Positions 9,892 through 19,432 of a stretch of DNA of 64,000 nucleotides are shown here, piece by piece (positions within the stretch are counted from its first letter, which is position 1; the number at the start of each line of letters is the position of its first letter). The stretch comes from Herbaspirillum sp. alder98 (GTDB lineage: Bacteria > Pseudomonadota > Gammaproteobacteria > Burkholderiales > Burkholderiaceae_D), in the NCBI RefSeq assembly GCF_020179755.1, contig NZ_JAIUCY010000006.1, positions 1 through 64,000 on the forward strand. Reading direction: 5' to 3'. Under the pieces are notes generated by a model that made no database searches, was not told the origin of the DNA, and saw only the letters and a list, made by a program, of their open reading frames with translations. The position numbers and the translations under genes were made by a program.

Positions 9892-10614
9892 TCAGGCCTG
9901 GTCCGGCACCAGCAACGCCAGTTGCGCCGCATCGAGGTAGGTCCACTGCCCCGACGCCAGTCCCAATGCCTCCAGTTGCAGGCCGCCGATGGCGACCCGG
10001 CTCAAGGCGCTGCAATGATTGCCGGCGGCGGCCAGCATGCGCTTGACCTGGTGATACTTGCCCTGCTCCAGCACGATCTCGATCTGGAACTCGCCGACCT
10101 GGCGGCAACGCACGGCGGCCAGCGGCGCCGGCTCGTCGTGCAACTGCACCCCACCCAGCAATTGCGCCACCAGCGCCTGGCTGACCGGCTCGGCAGTGGT
10201 GGCCAGGTAGACCTTGGGGACGTGCCGCTTGGGCGACGATTGGGCGTGGATGAAAGCGCCATCGTCCGACATCAGCAACAGGCCCGTGGTGTCGTGGTCG
10301 AGCCGGCCCACCGGTTGCACATCGCGCCACGAAAATTGCTCGGGCAGGATGCTCAATACGCCCGGATGGTGGCTGGGCTTGCGCGAGCACTCGATGTCGC
10401 TCGGCTTGTTGACGGCGATATAGACGTGTTCGCGATAGCGCCACTCTTCCTCGAACAGGGTCAGGGTCAGGTCGTCGGGGTCGGGCATGGCGCGGTAATC
10501 GGTGACGACTTCGCCATTGACGGCGACTTCACCATCCTCGATCAGTTCGCGGCAGTATTTGCGGGAGCCGAAACCCTGCGATTGCAGGATCCGGTCCAGG
10601 GTCAGCTTAGCCAT
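9892..10614 (-). CDS. rsuA: 16S rRNA pseudouridine-516 synthase
   Basis: 240 aa from the ATG at 10614 (MAKLTLDRILQSQGFGSRK). The N-terminal S4 RNA-binding domain is at about 1-55 (RKYCRELIEDGEVAVNG). The RsuA/RluB/E/F catalytic domain has the Asp motif VGRLDHDTTGLLLMSDDG and the later YHQVKRMLAAAGNHC. Assigned to RsuA rather than RluE/F on overall length and the MAxLxxDRILxxQGFGSRKxCR start; the exact target uridine cannot be read from sequence. It lies 4 bases downstream of trmJ, so both are RNA modification genes in one transcription unit. Confidence 0.9.
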   Translation of the reverse strand: MAKLTLDRILQSQGFGSRKYCRELIEDGEVAVNGEVVTDYRAMPDPDDLTLTLFEEEWRYREHVYIAVNKPSDIECSRKPSHHPGVLSILPEQFSWRDVQPVGRLDHDTTGLLLMSDDGAFIHAQSSPKRHVPKVYLATTAEPVSQALVAQLLGGVQLHDEPAPLAAVRCRQVGEFQIEIVLEQGKYHQVKRMLAAAGNHCSALSRVAIGGLQLEALGLASGQWTYLDAAQLALLVPDQA

Positions 10615-10618
10615 GCTG

Positions 10619-11449
10619 TCACTCTCCTTCTGATGATTGATCGCGTGGCGCCGGGCGGGCGCCGCCGGCCTTGGGCGCCAGGATCTGGCGCGCCAGGCCA
10701 CGCAGGATATTGACCTCTTCGGTCTCCAGCTGGGCGCGCGCAAACAGGCGCTTCAGGCGCGGCATGAGTTTGCGGGGATTATCGGGATCGAGAAAATCGA
10801 TCGACACCAGGGCCTGCTCCAGATGGGCGAACATGCCCTCGATCTCGGTCACGCTGGCACTGCTGCCCTGAAAGCCGACGTCGCCCGGCGCCCGTGCATC
10901 GCCACTGGTCTGCATCGGCCCGCCGCGGGTCTCGAGTTCGGTCATGCGGCATTCGTAGGCCAGCACCTGGACGGCCTGCGCCAGGTTGAGCGACGAATAA
11001 TCGGGATTGGCGGGGATGTTGATCAGCGCCTGGCACTTCTGCACCACCTCGTTGGGCAGGCCGAAGCGCTCGTTGCCGAAGACCAACGCTGCATTCAGGG
11101 TGACATCGCCGCTCAGTTGCGCCGCCAACACGCGCGGCGACACCACCGGGGGCGAGAATTCGCGCAGGCGCGCGCTGACGGCGGCGGCGTAGTTGCAATC
11201 TTGCAACGCCTCCTCGACCGTCTCGACCACCCGGGCCGACTCCAGCACGTCGAGCGCGCCGCTGGCGAACGCCACCGCCTGCTCGGCGTGGATGGCGTCG
11301 GCAAAGCGCGGGCTGACCAACACCAGCTCCGAAAAACCCATGGTCTTGATCGCGCGGGCAGCCGCGCCGATATTGCCCGGACTGCTGGTATTGACCAACA
11401 CAAAGCGCAATCGCGAAAAAAGAGAATAGTCGGTTTGTTGCTTGTTCAT
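10619..11449 (-). CDS. trmJ: tRNA (Cm32/Um32) 2'-O-methyltransferase, SPOUT family
   Basis: 276 aa. SpoU/TrmH-type knot methyltransferase using SAM. Motif 1 is FVLVNTSSPGNIGAAARAIKTMGF. Motif 2 is ALVFGNERFGLPNE, and motif 3 is IPANPDYSSLNLAQAVQVLAYECR. The C-terminal extension of about 90 residues (FAHLEQALVSIDFLDPDNPRK ... ILRGL) is characteristic of TrmJ and separates it from short TrmL. It is divergent from suhB, an arrangement also known in enterobacteria where trmJ and suhB are neighbours. Confidence 0.93.
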   Translation of the reverse strand: MNKQQTDYSLFSRLRFVLVNTSSPGNIGAAARAIKTMGFSELVLVSPRFADAIHAEQAVAFASGALDVLESARVVETVEEALQDCNYAAAVSARLREFSPPVVSPRVLAAQLSGDVTLNAALVFGNERFGLPNEVVQKCQALINIPANPDYSSLNLAQAVQVLAYECRMTELETRGGPMQTSGDARAPGDVGFQGSSASVTEIEGMFAHLEQALVSIDFLDPDNPRKLMPRLKRLFARAQLETEEVNILRGLARQILAPKAGGARPAPRDQSSEGE

Positions 11450-11674
11450 TTAAAATAACGGATTCGCGCCAGGAAGGAATTGCTGTCGATATGACAACAA
11501 GGATGTGGTTCATGAACCGCACCGCCTTTTCGGCAAGCCCGCAAGCATACAGCCACGGGCGGCGCATCGCTCATTAATTTCACTGTCGTTTCACTGTCAT
11601 GCCGGCTTGCGCGCGGCACGGGGACGACGGCGTCCATCGAACGCGGTCATCGCAATTTTAACGGAACCACCCGA

Positions 11675-12472
11675 ATGCTCATCCCACCCATGCTCAATAC
11701 GGCGATCAAGGCAGCACGCCGCGCCGCTACCATCATCAACCGGGCGTCATTCGACGTGTCCCTGCTGACAGTGTCAAAGAAGGCCCACAACGACTTCGTC
11801 ACCGAAGTCGACAAGGCGGCCGAAGAAGCCATCATCGATGTCCTCAAGACCGCCTATCCGGACCACGCCATCCTGGCCGAAGAGTCCGGCGCTTCCGACA
11901 ACCTGCACGACGAAAATCCCAACGTCTGGATCATCGATCCGCTCGACGGCACCACCAACTTCATCCACGGCTTCCCGCAGTACTGCGTATCGATCGCGTT
12001 GCAGCAGCGCGGCATCATCACCCAGGCGGTGGTGTACGACCCGACGCGCAACGACCTGTTCACGGCGTCCAAGGGCGCCGGCGCCTATCTGAACGAAAAG
12101 CGCATCCGCGTCGGTAAGCGCGACAAGATCGCTGATGCCCTGCTGGGCACCGGCTTCCCGTTCCGCGACCTCGACGGCCTGGACGAATACGTCAAGATGT
12201 TCAAGGTCATGACCGAGCACAGCGCCGGCCTGCGCCGCCCTGGCGCGGCTGCGCTGGACCTGGCCTACGTCGCCGCCGGCCGCCTGGATGGTTTCTTCGA
12301 GAAGGGCCTCAAGCCATGGGACATCGCCGCCGGCTCGCTGCTGGTGACCGAGGCCGGTGGCCTGGTGGGCACCTTCAAGGGCGACTCCGACTACCTGTAC
12401 AAGGGTGACGTGATCGCCGGCAGCCCGAAGATCTTCTCGCAATCGGTCAATCTGCTGTCCGAATTTGCCTGA
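11675..12472 (+). CDS. suhB: Inositol-1-monophosphatase / rRNA antitermination factor
   Basis: 265 aa. Mg2+-dependent phosphatase of the IMPase family; E. coli SuhB also binds RNA polymerase in rRNA antitermination complexes. Metal-site motifs are LAEESG (about residue 69), [17 protein letters not shown] (about 86-102) and the C-terminal [17 protein letters not shown]. The start is either 11675 ([18 protein letters not shown]) or 5 codons later; the former resembles MHPMLN of E. coli. Divergent neighbour of trmJ. Confidence 0.95.
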   Translation: MLIPPMLNTAIKAARRAATIINRASFDVSLLTVSKKAHNDFVTEVDKAAEEAIIDVLKTAYPDHAILAEESGASDNLHDENPNVWIIDPLDGTTNFIHGFPQYCVSIALQQRGIITQAVVYDPTRNDLFTASKGAGAYLNEKRIRVGKRDKIADALLGTGFPFRDLDGLDEYVKMFKVMTEHSAGLRRPGAAALDLAYVAAGRLDGFFEKGLKPWDIAAGSLLVTEAGGLVGTFKGDSDYLYKGDVIAGSPKIFSQSVNLLSEFA

Positions 12473-12557
12473 TTCTTGCTGGAGTGTCGCTCCTCGGCGC
12501 TGCCGACAAGCCGTTGCGGTATAGTGTGCAACCGCCGGCCAAGACCGAGGAGACGAC

Positions 12558-13091
12558 ATGCCCAGCCAGCCCACCGCCCCGGCGGACGCCAGTTCCGCGA
12601 TTGCCCCCGACTCCTGCATCCTGCCGCCGGGCTATCACAGCGTTACTCCCTACCTCATCGTCAATAGCGCCGCGGATGCCATCGCGTTCTATCGGCACGC
12701 CTTCGGCGCGACCGAGATCATGCGGCTCGACGGCCCCCACGGCAAGACCTGGCATGCCGAGATACAGCTCGGCAATACCCGCGTGATGCTGGCCGATGAG
12801 CACCCAGAGCTCGGTTTCTTCAGTCCCCAGACGCTGGGCGGCGCCGGTGTCAGCCTGCTGGTCTACGTGGCCGACGTCGACGCCATCTTCGCCCAGGCGC
12901 TGGCGGCCGGCGCGACCCGGCTGCGCGCGGTGCAAGACCAGTTCTACGGCGACCGCTCCGGCATGTTGCGCGATCCGTTCGGTCATGTGTGGTCGATCGC
13001 CACCCATATCGAAGACCTCTCCACCGAAGAAATCTGCGCCCGCTCCAGGGCATTGCTGAGCAAGCGCTGCAAGAGCGCCATCAATAACTGA
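12558..13091 (+). CDS. VOC superfamily (glyoxalase/PhnB-like) protein
   Basis: 177 aa. It contains the paired beta-alpha-beta-beta-beta modules of vicinal oxygen chelate proteins: YHSVTPYLIVNSAADAIAFY RHAFGATE (about 32-57) and VSLLVYVADVDAIFAQALAAGA (about 97-118), then YGDRSGMLRDPFGHVWSIATH. The pattern matches the PhnB/YdcE-like group, which has unknown substrates (some are antibiotic-binding or isomerases). It is followed after 12 bases by an alpha/beta hydrolase, so they may form a two-gene unit. The ATG at 12558 follows GAGGAGACGAC. Confidence 0.88.
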   Translation: MPSQPTAPADASSAIAPDSCILPPGYHSVTPYLIVNSAADAIAFYRHAFGATEIMRLDGPHGKTWHAEIQLGNTRVMLADEHPELGFFSPQTLGGAGVSLLVYVADVDAIFAQALAAGATRLRAVQDQFYGDRSGMLRDPFGHVWSIATHIEDLSTEEICARSRALLSKRCKSAINN

Positions 13092-13103
13092 CTTCACTCG
13101 ACC

Positions 13104-13856
13104 ATGCCATTTGCCCACAGCGACGCCGGCCGCATCCACTATCAGGTAGAGGGCGACGGCCCGCCGCTGTTGCTGCACCATGGCTTCACCAGCAGCCTCG
13201 AGGCCTGGCGCTTCTTCGGCTTTACCGAGGCGCTGCGGCCCCATTACCGGGTCATCATGTTCGATGCGCTGGGCCACGGCCAGAGCGACAAGCCGCACCA
13301 GACCGAGGCCTACAGCCAGTTGCAGCGCTGCCGCGATGCGCTGGCGGTGCTGGACGCGCTGGACATCGAACGGGCCCATTTCTTCGGCTATTCGCTGGGC
13401 GGCTGGGTCGGCTACGGCCTGGTACGCCATGCGCCTGCGCGCTTGTCGAGCCTGGTGCTGGGCGCGGCCCATCCCTATGCCGATACCAGCTGGAACGGTT
13501 TTCACGGTATCGACGGGCGTGACCCGGAAGCCTTCATCGCCACCTTCGAGACCCTGCTTGACGAGCGCATCTCGCCGCAGGTGAAGATGCTCATCCGTGG
13601 CAACGACCTGGTGGCGCTGGCCGTCGCCGCACAACAGCCCCGCCCCTCGCAGGAAGACCTGCTGGCCCATATGGACCTGCCCTGCCTGATGTTCTGCGGC
13701 GACGCCGACGCCCGCCATGACGCCGTGCGCCGTACCGCCGCGCTGCTGCCCCGGGGCCAATTCGTCAGCCTGCCGGGGGTGACCCATTTCGGCGGCCTGA
13801 TGCAGAGCCAGCTGGTGTTGCCGCCGGTGCTGCAATTCCTGGCGCAACAGGCCTGA
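13104..13856 (+). CDS. Alpha/beta hydrolase
   Basis: 250 aa, soluble, no signal peptide. Oxyanion motif LLLHHGFTSSLEAWRFFGF, then DALGHGQSDKPHQ, nucleophile elbow FFGYSLGGWVGYGLV (Ser about 96), probable acid in MFCGDADARHDAVRR, and terminal His in LPGVTHFGGLMQS. This fits the small esterase/haloalkane-dehalogenase-like subfamily; the substrate cannot be inferred. It probably shares a transcript with the preceding VOC gene. Confidence 0.88.
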   Translation: MPFAHSDAGRIHYQVEGDGPPLLLHHGFTSSLEAWRFFGFTEALRPHYRVIMFDALGHGQSDKPHQTEAYSQLQRCRDALAVLDALDIERAHFFGYSLGGWVGYGLVRHAPARLSSLVLGAAHPYADTSWNGFHGIDGRDPEAFIATFETLLDERISPQVKMLIRGNDLVALAVAAQQPRPSQEDLLAHMDLPCLMFCGDADARHDAVRRTAALLPRGQFVSLPGVTHFGGLMQSQLVLPPVLQFLAQQA

Positions 13857-14009
13857 AAATATTTCTCGTGTGACAGGGGGACGCGCTGTTATACTTCGGC
13901 CAGCGCGGCATAGCTCCAGTCCTGCCAGTCGCTCTCTCCAAGTTTCAACCCCGTCTGCCTGAGACTGGCGCCCTTCGCGGCGACAGGCCGAACCCACTTT
14001 GCGAATCTA

Positions 14010-15539
14010 ATGTCATTTTCTGCGCTCGGCTTGTCCGACGAAATCGTTCGTGCAGTTTCCGAACAAGGCTACACCTCCCCAACTCCAATCCAGGCCCAGG
14101 CTGTCCCCGCCGTGCTTTCAGGCGGCGACCTGATGGCTGGCGCCCAGACCGGCACCGGCAAGACGGCAGGTTTCACCCTGCCGCTGCTGCAGCGCCTGTC
14201 GGCCGTGCAACGTGCCAAGATCAACGGCCAGATTCCGATCCGTGCGCTGATCCTGGCGCCGACCCGCGAACTGGCTGCCCAGGTCGAAGAAAGCGTGCGC
14301 CTGTATGGCAAGTACCTGGACCTGACCTCGGCCTGCATCTTCGGCGGCGTCGGCATCAATCCGCAGATCGCGCTGCTCAAGCGTGGCGTCGATATCCTGG
14401 TGGCGACACCGGGCCGTCTGCTGGACCACATGCAACAAGGCACGGTCAACCTGCAGCACGTGCAGATCCTGGTGCTGGACGAAGCCGACCGCATGCTCGA
14501 CATGGGCTTCATCCGCGACATCCGCAAGGTGCTGGCAGTATTGCCGCCCAAGCGCCAGAACCTGCTGTTCTCGGCCACCTTCGCCGATGAGATCAAGAAG
14601 CTGGCCGACAGCCTGCTGACCAACCCGGCCCTGATCGAAGTGGCGCGCCGCAATTCGACGGTCGAAGTGATCGGCCAGAAGATCCACCCGGTCGACCGCG
14701 ACAAGAAACATCCGATGCTGGCGCACCTGATCCAGACCCATGGCTGGAAGCAGGTGCTGGTGTTTACCCGCACCAAGCACGGCGCCAACAAGCTGGTCGA
14801 ACAACTGGCGCGTGACAACATCACCGCCATGGCGATCCACGGCAACAAGAGCCAGTCGGCGCGCACCAAGGCGCTGGCCGAATTCAAGGACGGCAAGCTG
14901 ACCGCACTGATCGCCACCGACATCGCCGCGCGCGGTATCGATATCGACCAGTTGCCGCACGTGGTCAACTATGACCTGCCCAACGTCCCCGAAGATTATG
15001 TCCACCGCATTGGCCGTACCGGCCGTGCCGGCGCCACCGGCGAAGCCGTGTCGCTGGTCTGCGTGGACGAACGCGACCTGCTGCATGATATCGAGCGCTT
15101 CATCAAGCGCGAGATCCCGGTCGAGGTGATCGCCGGTTTCGAACCCGACCCAACTGCCAAGCCGCAGCCGATCCAGCTGCGCAGCGGCGGCGGTGGCGGT
15201 CGTGGCCAGGGTGGCGGACGTGGCGGCCAGCGCAGTGCGCCACGCGCCGGCGGCGGTGCAGCCAAGCCAGCCCAGGGTGGTCGCGGCAATGGCGGCAACA
15301 ACGGTGGCGGTGGCGGCAATCGCAACTCCACCGGCGGCCAGCCAGCCGCCAAGCCACGCGCACCGGGCAATGGCCCGGCTGCTGCCGGCAACCCGCAACG
15401 CAAGCCGGCGCCGCGTCCCAAAGGGGCGTCGCACGGTGGCGGCAATGCCGGCGGCGGTAGTCAACGTGCCGGCGGCGGCCAGCGTCAAGGTGGCGGCAAG
15501 CCGTCGGCGCTGACCCATGGCGGCTCGCGCGGCAAGTAA
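14010..15539 (+). CDS. rhlE: DEAD-box ATP-dependent RNA helicase
   Basis: 509 aa. All helicase motifs are visible in order: Q motif [23 protein letters not shown], Ia [49 protein letters not shown] and [24 protein letters not shown]. The last 120 residues are an unusually long Gly/Ala/Gln/Arg-rich RGG-type tail, as in RhlE proteins, likely disordered and RNA binding. The upstream 150 bases contain a good -10 (TATACT, about 13891) and a leader of about 110 nt, compatible with post-transcriptional control. Confidence 0.95.
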   Translation: MSFSALGLSDEIVRAVSEQGYTSPTPIQAQAVPAVLSGGDLMAGAQTGTGKTAGFTLPLLQRLSAVQRAKINGQIPIRALILAPTRELAAQVEESVRLYGKYLDLTSACIFGGVGINPQIALLKRGVDILVATPGRLLDHMQQGTVNLQHVQILVLDEADRMLDMGFIRDIRKVLAVLPPKRQNLLFSATFADEIKKLADSLLTNPALIEVARRNSTVEVIGQKIHPVDRDKKHPMLAHLIQTHGWKQVLVFTRTKHGANKLVEQLARDNITAMAIHGNKSQSARTKALAEFKDGKLTALIATDIAARGIDIDQLPHVVNYDLPNVPEDYVHRIGRTGRAGATGEAVSLVCVDERDLLHDIERFIKREIPVEVIAGFEPDPTAKPQPIQLRSGGGGGRGQGGGRGGQRSAPRAGGGAAKPAQGGRGNGGNNGGGGGNRNSTGGQPAAKPRAPGNGPAAAGNPQRKPAPRPKGASHGGGNAGGGSQRAGGGQRQGGGKPSALTHGGSRGK

Positions 15540-15545
15540 GTCAAC

Positions 15546-16031
15546 ATGATGGTCGACATCGTCAAGGCCGATCTCGCCGATCCGGTGCACGCCCGTGCAC
15601 TGGTCGATGTGCTCGACGTCTATGCCTGCGACATCATGGGCGGTGGCACGCCATTGTCGGCATTCACCCGCGCCAACCTTGCCGCCGAACTGGGCAAGCG
15701 CGCGGGGGTGCATGTGTTCCTGGCGTTCGATGGGCAGCAAGCGGTCGGGCTGGCCAATTGCATCGAAGGATTTTCATCCTTCGCCTGCAAGCCCCTGCTC
15801 AATATCCATGACCTGGCGGTGACGCCGGCGGCGCGCGGCCAGTGCATCGGCCGTCGACTGATCGAACGGGTGGTGCAAGAAGCCCGTGCGCTCGGTTGCT
15901 GCAAGGTGACGCTGGAAGTACTGGAAGGCAATGCCGTGGCGCAGTCGCTGTATCGCGCCACCGGTTTCGCCGGCTACGAACTCAAGGCCGAGAGCGGGCG
16001 AGCGATGTTCATGCAGAAAGTGCTGGACTGA
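15546..16031 (+). CDS. GNAT family N-acetyltransferase
   Basis: 161 aa. Acetyl-CoA binding motif A is VTPAARGQCIGRRLIERVVQEARALGC (about 94-120), with the R/Q-x-x-G-x-G/A pyrophosphate loop as RGQCIG. Motif B is VLEGNAVAQSLYRATGFAGYELK near the C-terminus. It starts 6 bases after the rhlE stop and may be cotranscribed. The substrate is unknown; the C-terminal motif resembles amine/amino-acid acetyltransferases. Confidence 0.9.
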   Translation: MMVDIVKADLADPVHARALVDVLDVYACDIMGGGTPLSAFTRANLAAELGKRAGVHVFLAFDGQQAVGLANCIEGFSSFACKPLLNIHDLAVTPAARGQCIGRRLIERVVQEARALGCCKVTLEVLEGNAVAQSLYRATGFAGYELKAESGRAMFMQKVLD

Positions 16032-16078
16032 GCAGGCTGCCACATCTGCAATCGGCAGCGCCCTATACAGAAAAGCCG

Positions 16079-16107
16079 CTGGGTCCTGACGTTCGTCAGG
16101 ACGACGG
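16079..16107. repeat. Solitary REP-like hairpin element
   Basis: A single arm CTGGGTCCTGACGTTCGTC..., nearly identical to arm 1 of the tandem array at 55439-55981. The core is a perfect stem GTCCTGAC / GTCAGGAC. It lies between the convergent GNAT and aldolase genes and may help terminate both. Confidence 0.85.
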
Positions 16108-16133
16108 CGGTAGACGGCTAGACAATCTTGCCA

Positions 16134-16934
16134 TCAGCAGCGATACCCGCTGCCCTCCTCCTGAATCAACCGTAACGCCGACTGCCACGCCAGGTCGATG
16201 ATGCCGCTGGCATTGTCGTTATCGAATTGCGCCGCCGTGCGCAATCGCACCGCTTCCGGCGGCAGATTCAACGGCTGGCCACCAGCCAGCGCCGCCACTT
16301 GCGCCTGACAGGCGCGCTCCAGAAAATAGATCTCATGAAACGCTTCGGCAGCGGTAGCGCCCGCGGCCAGCAAGCCGTGATTGCGCAGGATCAATGCCTT
16401 GTGCCCGCCCAACGCCGCCACCAGCCGCTCGCGCTCGGCCAGGTCGAGCGCGATGCCTTCGTAGTCGTGATAACCCAGCTTGCCGTAGAACTTCAATGCA
16501 TGCTGGCTGATCGGCAGCAACCCGGCCTGTTGCGCCGCGACCGCGATGCCGGCGCTGGTATGGGTGTGGATCACGAAGTGCAGGTCGGGCCGCGCCTGGT
16601 GTACCGCCGAATGAATCGTGAAGCCGGCCTTGTTGACCCGTTGCCCGGCGGTCGCATCGCGCCCCACCTGCAACGCGCGCCCCTCCTCATCGACCTTGAC
16701 CAGGTCGCTGGCGCGCATCTCGTGAAACAGCACGCCGTAGCGGTTGATCAGGAACTGGCCTGACTGGCCCGGCAGACGCGCCGAGATGTGCGTGTCGATC
16801 AGGTCGGTCATCCGGAAGTGCGCCGCCAGCCGGTACAGCGCGGCCAGCTCGCAGCGGGTGTGCCACTCGGCGCTGTCAGCGCCTTCCAGCCCCAGCGCGC
16901 GGGCGCTGGCGTGTTCGTCATCGCGCGCTGGCAT
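16134..16934 (-). CDS. Class II aldolase/adducin family protein
   Basis: 266 aa. Zn2+-dependent aldolase or decarboxylase fold. Metal-site histidines are visible in HFVIHTHTSAGIAVAAQ (about 120-136) and in ALILRNHGLLAAGATAAEAF (about 180-199). An acidic residue of the DTHISARLPG start region (about 47-56) completes the usual pattern. It starts 3 bases after the binding-protein gene and is the last gene of the LysR-linked operon (16134-21869). Its role there is open: aldol cleavage or decarboxylation of a carbon skeleton released by the lyase/ureohydrolase is an inference. Confidence 0.85.
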   Translation of the reverse strand: MPARDDEHASARALGLEGADSAEWHTRCELAALYRLAAHFRMTDLIDTHISARLPGQSGQFLINRYGVLFHEMRASDLVKVDEEGRALQVGRDATAGQRVNKAGFTIHSAVHQARPDLHFVIHTHTSAGIAVAAQQAGLLPISQHALKFYGKLGYHDYEGIALDLAERERLVAALGGHKALILRNHGLLAAGATAAEAFHEIYFLERACQAQVAALAGGQPLNLPPEAVRLRTAAQFDNDNASGIIDLAWQSALRLIQEEGSGYRC

Positions 16935-16937
16935 GGC

Positions 16938-17774
16938 TTACTTGCCCTGATTCAGCGCGGCCGGCATGGCACTGCCCTGCAACTTGTACTTGGCCAGCAA
17001 TTTATCGTAGGTGCCATTGGCTTGCAGCCGCTTCAAGGCGCCCAGCACCGCATCGCGCAGCGCCGGCTCGCTCTTCGACACGGGAATGCCGGTCTCCTGC
17101 GCAAACAACGGCTGGCCCAGCAGGACGTAGGTGTTGGCTTCCATGCTCAGGAAGTACGGCAGCGTTTCGCTGCCCTGCACGGCGACGTCGATGCGACCGG
17201 TCTTGAGTTGGGTGCGCGCATCCACCGAACCCTCGGTGCCGATCACGGTGATGGCCGCACGGCCCTTGGCCACGCAGTTGTCGTTGCTCCAGCCGGCGAT
17301 CTGGCCGGGCCAGTTGGTGTTGCGGCTGGCGCCGACCTTGGTGCCGCAGACATCGGCAATGCTCTTGATGCGGGCGGCATTGGCTTGCAGGGTGAAGAAC
17401 TGGGGACCGGTCTTCATGTAGTCGATGAAATCGGCCACCTTCTGTCGTTCGGCCGTGTCGCTGATGGCGACCATGGCGATGTCGGCGCGACCGGTGGCCA
17501 GCGAGCTGAAGACCTGCGCGAAGGCGGTCTCCTGGTACTCGGCCTTGACCCCGAGCTCCTTGGCGATGGCCGCGCCCAACTCGATGTCGAGCCCGATCAA
17601 CTCGCCGCTGGCCGGATCCTTGTAGGCGATCGGCGGATAGTTGGCCTGCGAGGCGATCACCAGCTTGCCGGCCTTCTTGATGCGCTCGGGCAGATCGGCG
17701 GCAACGGCCTGGAAGGAGGTGGCGAGCATGGCGCCGGCGACCAGGCCGAGCAGCGTCTTGTTCTTCAGTTTCAC
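16938..17774 (-). CDS. Polar amino acid ABC transporter, substrate-binding protein
   Basis: 278 aa with a Sec signal peptide (cleavage near AVA-ADLPER, about residue 26). SBP_bac_3 fold: GKLVIASQANYPPIAYKDPASGELIGLDIELGAAIAKELG, the ATGRADIAMVAISDTAERQKVADF motif, and GRIDVAVQGSETLPYFL. Works with the ATPase and permease encoded just upstream in the same operon. The context (ureohydrolase and argininosuccinate-lyase homologue) suggests a guanidino or aspartyl-conjugated amino acid as ligand; this is inference. Confidence 0.92.
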   Translation of the reverse strand: MKLKNKTLLGLVAGAMLATSFQAVAADLPERIKKAGKLVIASQANYPPIAYKDPASGELIGLDIELGAAIAKELGVKAEYQETAFAQVFSSLATGRADIAMVAISDTAERQKVADFIDYMKTGPQFFTLQANAARIKSIADVCGTKVGASRNTNWPGQIAGWSNDNCVAKGRAAITVIGTEGSVDARTQLKTGRIDVAVQGSETLPYFLSMEANTYVLLGQPLFAQETGIPVSKSEPALRDAVLGALKRLQANGTYDKLLAKYKLQGSAMPAALNQGK

Positions 17775-17822
17775 GGGTTTCTCCTTCTGGGTTGGAATGC
17801 AATCAACAGGGTGGGGCAGGAT

Positions 17823-18590
17823 TCAGGCCAGGATGGCGGCGATGAATTCCTGCGTACGAGGGTGCTGCGGGCGCGACAGTACCTCGCCCGGGGTGCCGCT
17901 TTCGATCACCTGTCCGCCATCCATGAACACCACGCGATTCGATACTTCGCGCGCAAAGCCCAATTCATGGGTGACCACGATCATGGTCATGCCGCTCCTG
18001 GCCAGGTCCTTCATGACGGCCAGCACTTCACCCACCAGTTCCGGGTCGAGCGCCGAGGTCGGCTCGTCGAACAGCATCAGCTTGGGCCGCATGGCCAGCG
18101 CCCGGGCAATCGCCACGCGCTGTTGCTGGCCACCCGACAATTCGGTCGGATAGGCGTTGGCGCGCTCGGCCAGGCCCACCCGCGCCAGCAGCGCCATGGC
18201 TTCCTCGCGGACCTCGGCGCGGCGGCGCTTCTGCACCACGACCGGGCCTTCCATCACGTTCTGCAATGCCGTCATGTGGCCGAACAGGTTGAAGCGCTGG
18301 AACACCATGCCACTCAACAACCGCTGGCGGGCGATATCGCTATCCGACAGCGGCACCAGCAGCTCGCCCCGACGGCGATAGCCCAGCAGTTCGTCACCGA
18401 CCCAGATGGCGCCGCCGTCGACCGCTTCGAGCTGGTTGATACAGCGCAGGAAAGTGCTCTTGCCCGACCCCGACGGGCCGACGATGCAGCATACCTCGCC
18501 GGCCGCCACCGTCAGGCTCACGCCCTTGAGGGCATGGAATGCGCCATAGTGCTTCTGCACTTCGTGGGCCACGATCATCGGTGTGCTCAT
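17823..18590 (-). CDS. Polar amino acid ABC transporter, ATP-binding protein
   Basis: 255 aa. Walker [15 protein letters not shown] (about 35-48), Q-loop [14 protein letters not shown], signature [15 protein letters not shown], Walker [16 protein letters not shown], and the H-loop VTHELGFA. It closely follows the GlnQ/HisP pattern. Its start overlaps the permease stop by 4 bases (18587-18590). It contains a longer than usual stretch after the Q-loop region ([21 protein letters not shown]), as in HisP/OccP-type ATPases. Confidence 0.94.
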   Translation of the reverse strand: MSTPMIVAHEVQKHYGAFHALKGVSLTVAAGEVCCIVGPSGSGKSTFLRCINQLEAVDGGAIWVGDELLGYRRRGELLVPLSDSDIARQRLLSGMVFQRFNLFGHMTALQNVMEGPVVVQKRRRAEVREEAMALLARVGLAERANAYPTELSGGQQQRVAIARALAMRPKLMLFDEPTSALDPELVGEVLAVMKDLARSGMTMIVVTHELGFAREVSNRVVFMDGGQVIESGTPGEVLSRPQHPRTQEFIAAILA

Positions 18591-19432
18591 GACTTGCCTC
18601 CCGCGCTCTTGCGGGCAAACGCCTGCTCGAGAAAATACTGGCCGATGGAAAACACCGTCACCACCGCCAGGTACCAGACGGTCGCCACGATCAGCAGTTC
18701 GATCACGCGCGCATTGGCAAAGTAGATGGTCTGGGCGTTGTGCAGGATTTCCGAAAACTGGATCACGCTGGCCACCGAGGTCAGCTTGATCATGCTGATG
18801 ACTTCATTGCCGACCGGCGGAATGATCACCCGCATCGCCTGTGGCAACACGATGCGCCTCAGCGCGGTCAGGCGCGTCATGCCGATCGCCTTGGCCGCTT
18901 CGGTCTGGCCATGGTCGACCGACAGGATGCCGCCCCGCACCACCTCGGCCGTATACGCGCCCTGCCCGATCCCCAGGCCCAGCAGGCTGGCCACGAACGG
19001 GGTAATGATATCGACCGTGCGGGCCTCGAACAGGCCCGGGATGCCCAGCATCGGAAACACCAGCGCCAGGTTGAACCACAGCAGCATCTGCAACAGCAGC
19101 GGCGTGCCGCGGAAGAACCAGATGTAGAACGCGGCCACCCCGCGCACCACCGGGTTGGGCGACATCACCATGACGGCGAAGATGACGCCCAGCACAATGC
19201 CCACCACCATCGCATAGATGGTCATCAGGATGGTATTGACCAGGCCGTGCATGATGACCTTGGCGGTCATGAACTGGGCCACGATCTTCCATTCGATCTG
19301 GCCATGGGAGAAGGCATTGATGATCAGGCCCATCACGGCCAGGATCACGGCCGCGGTCAGCCAGCGCCCGTAGAAACGACGCGGCGCTACCTTCAGGTGA
19401 TCGATGGCGTAAGTCGACGGCGTGCTGTTCAT
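18587..19432 (-). CDS. Polar amino acid ABC transporter, permease
   Basis: 281 aa, about five to six transmembrane helices ([39 protein letters not shown], and others). The permease motif contacting the ATPase is [33 protein letters not shown] (about 190-222). A single HisM/GlnP-type permease is present, so a homodimer is expected. Overlaps both neighbours by 4 bases (argininosuccinate-lyase homologue before, ATPase after), strong evidence for one operon. Confidence 0.93.
   Translation of the reverse strand: MNSTPSTYAIDHLKVAPRRFYGRWLTAAVILAVMGLIINAFSHGQIEWKIVAQFMTAKVIMHGLVNTILMTIYAMVVGIVLGVIFAVMVMSPNPVVRGVAAFYIWFFRGTPLLLQMLLWFNLALVFPMLGIPGLFEARTVDIITPFVASLLGLGIGQGAYTAEVVRGGILSVDHGQTEAAKAIGMTRLTALRRIVLPQAMRVIIPPVGNEVISMIKLTSVASVIQFSEILHNAQTIYFANARVIELLIVATVWYLAVVTVFSIGQYFLEQAFARKSAGGKS

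Noticed and set aside
12447-13997. 516-codon frame opposite the VOC and hydrolase genes
   Set aside because: The plus strand encodes two recognisable domains in the same stretch, so this is a shadow.
16788-18725. 645-codon frame opposite the ABC transporter genes
   Set aside because: Antisense shadow of clearly recognised SBP and ATPase genes; composition is His/Gln/Arg-rich as expected of a GC-rich complement.
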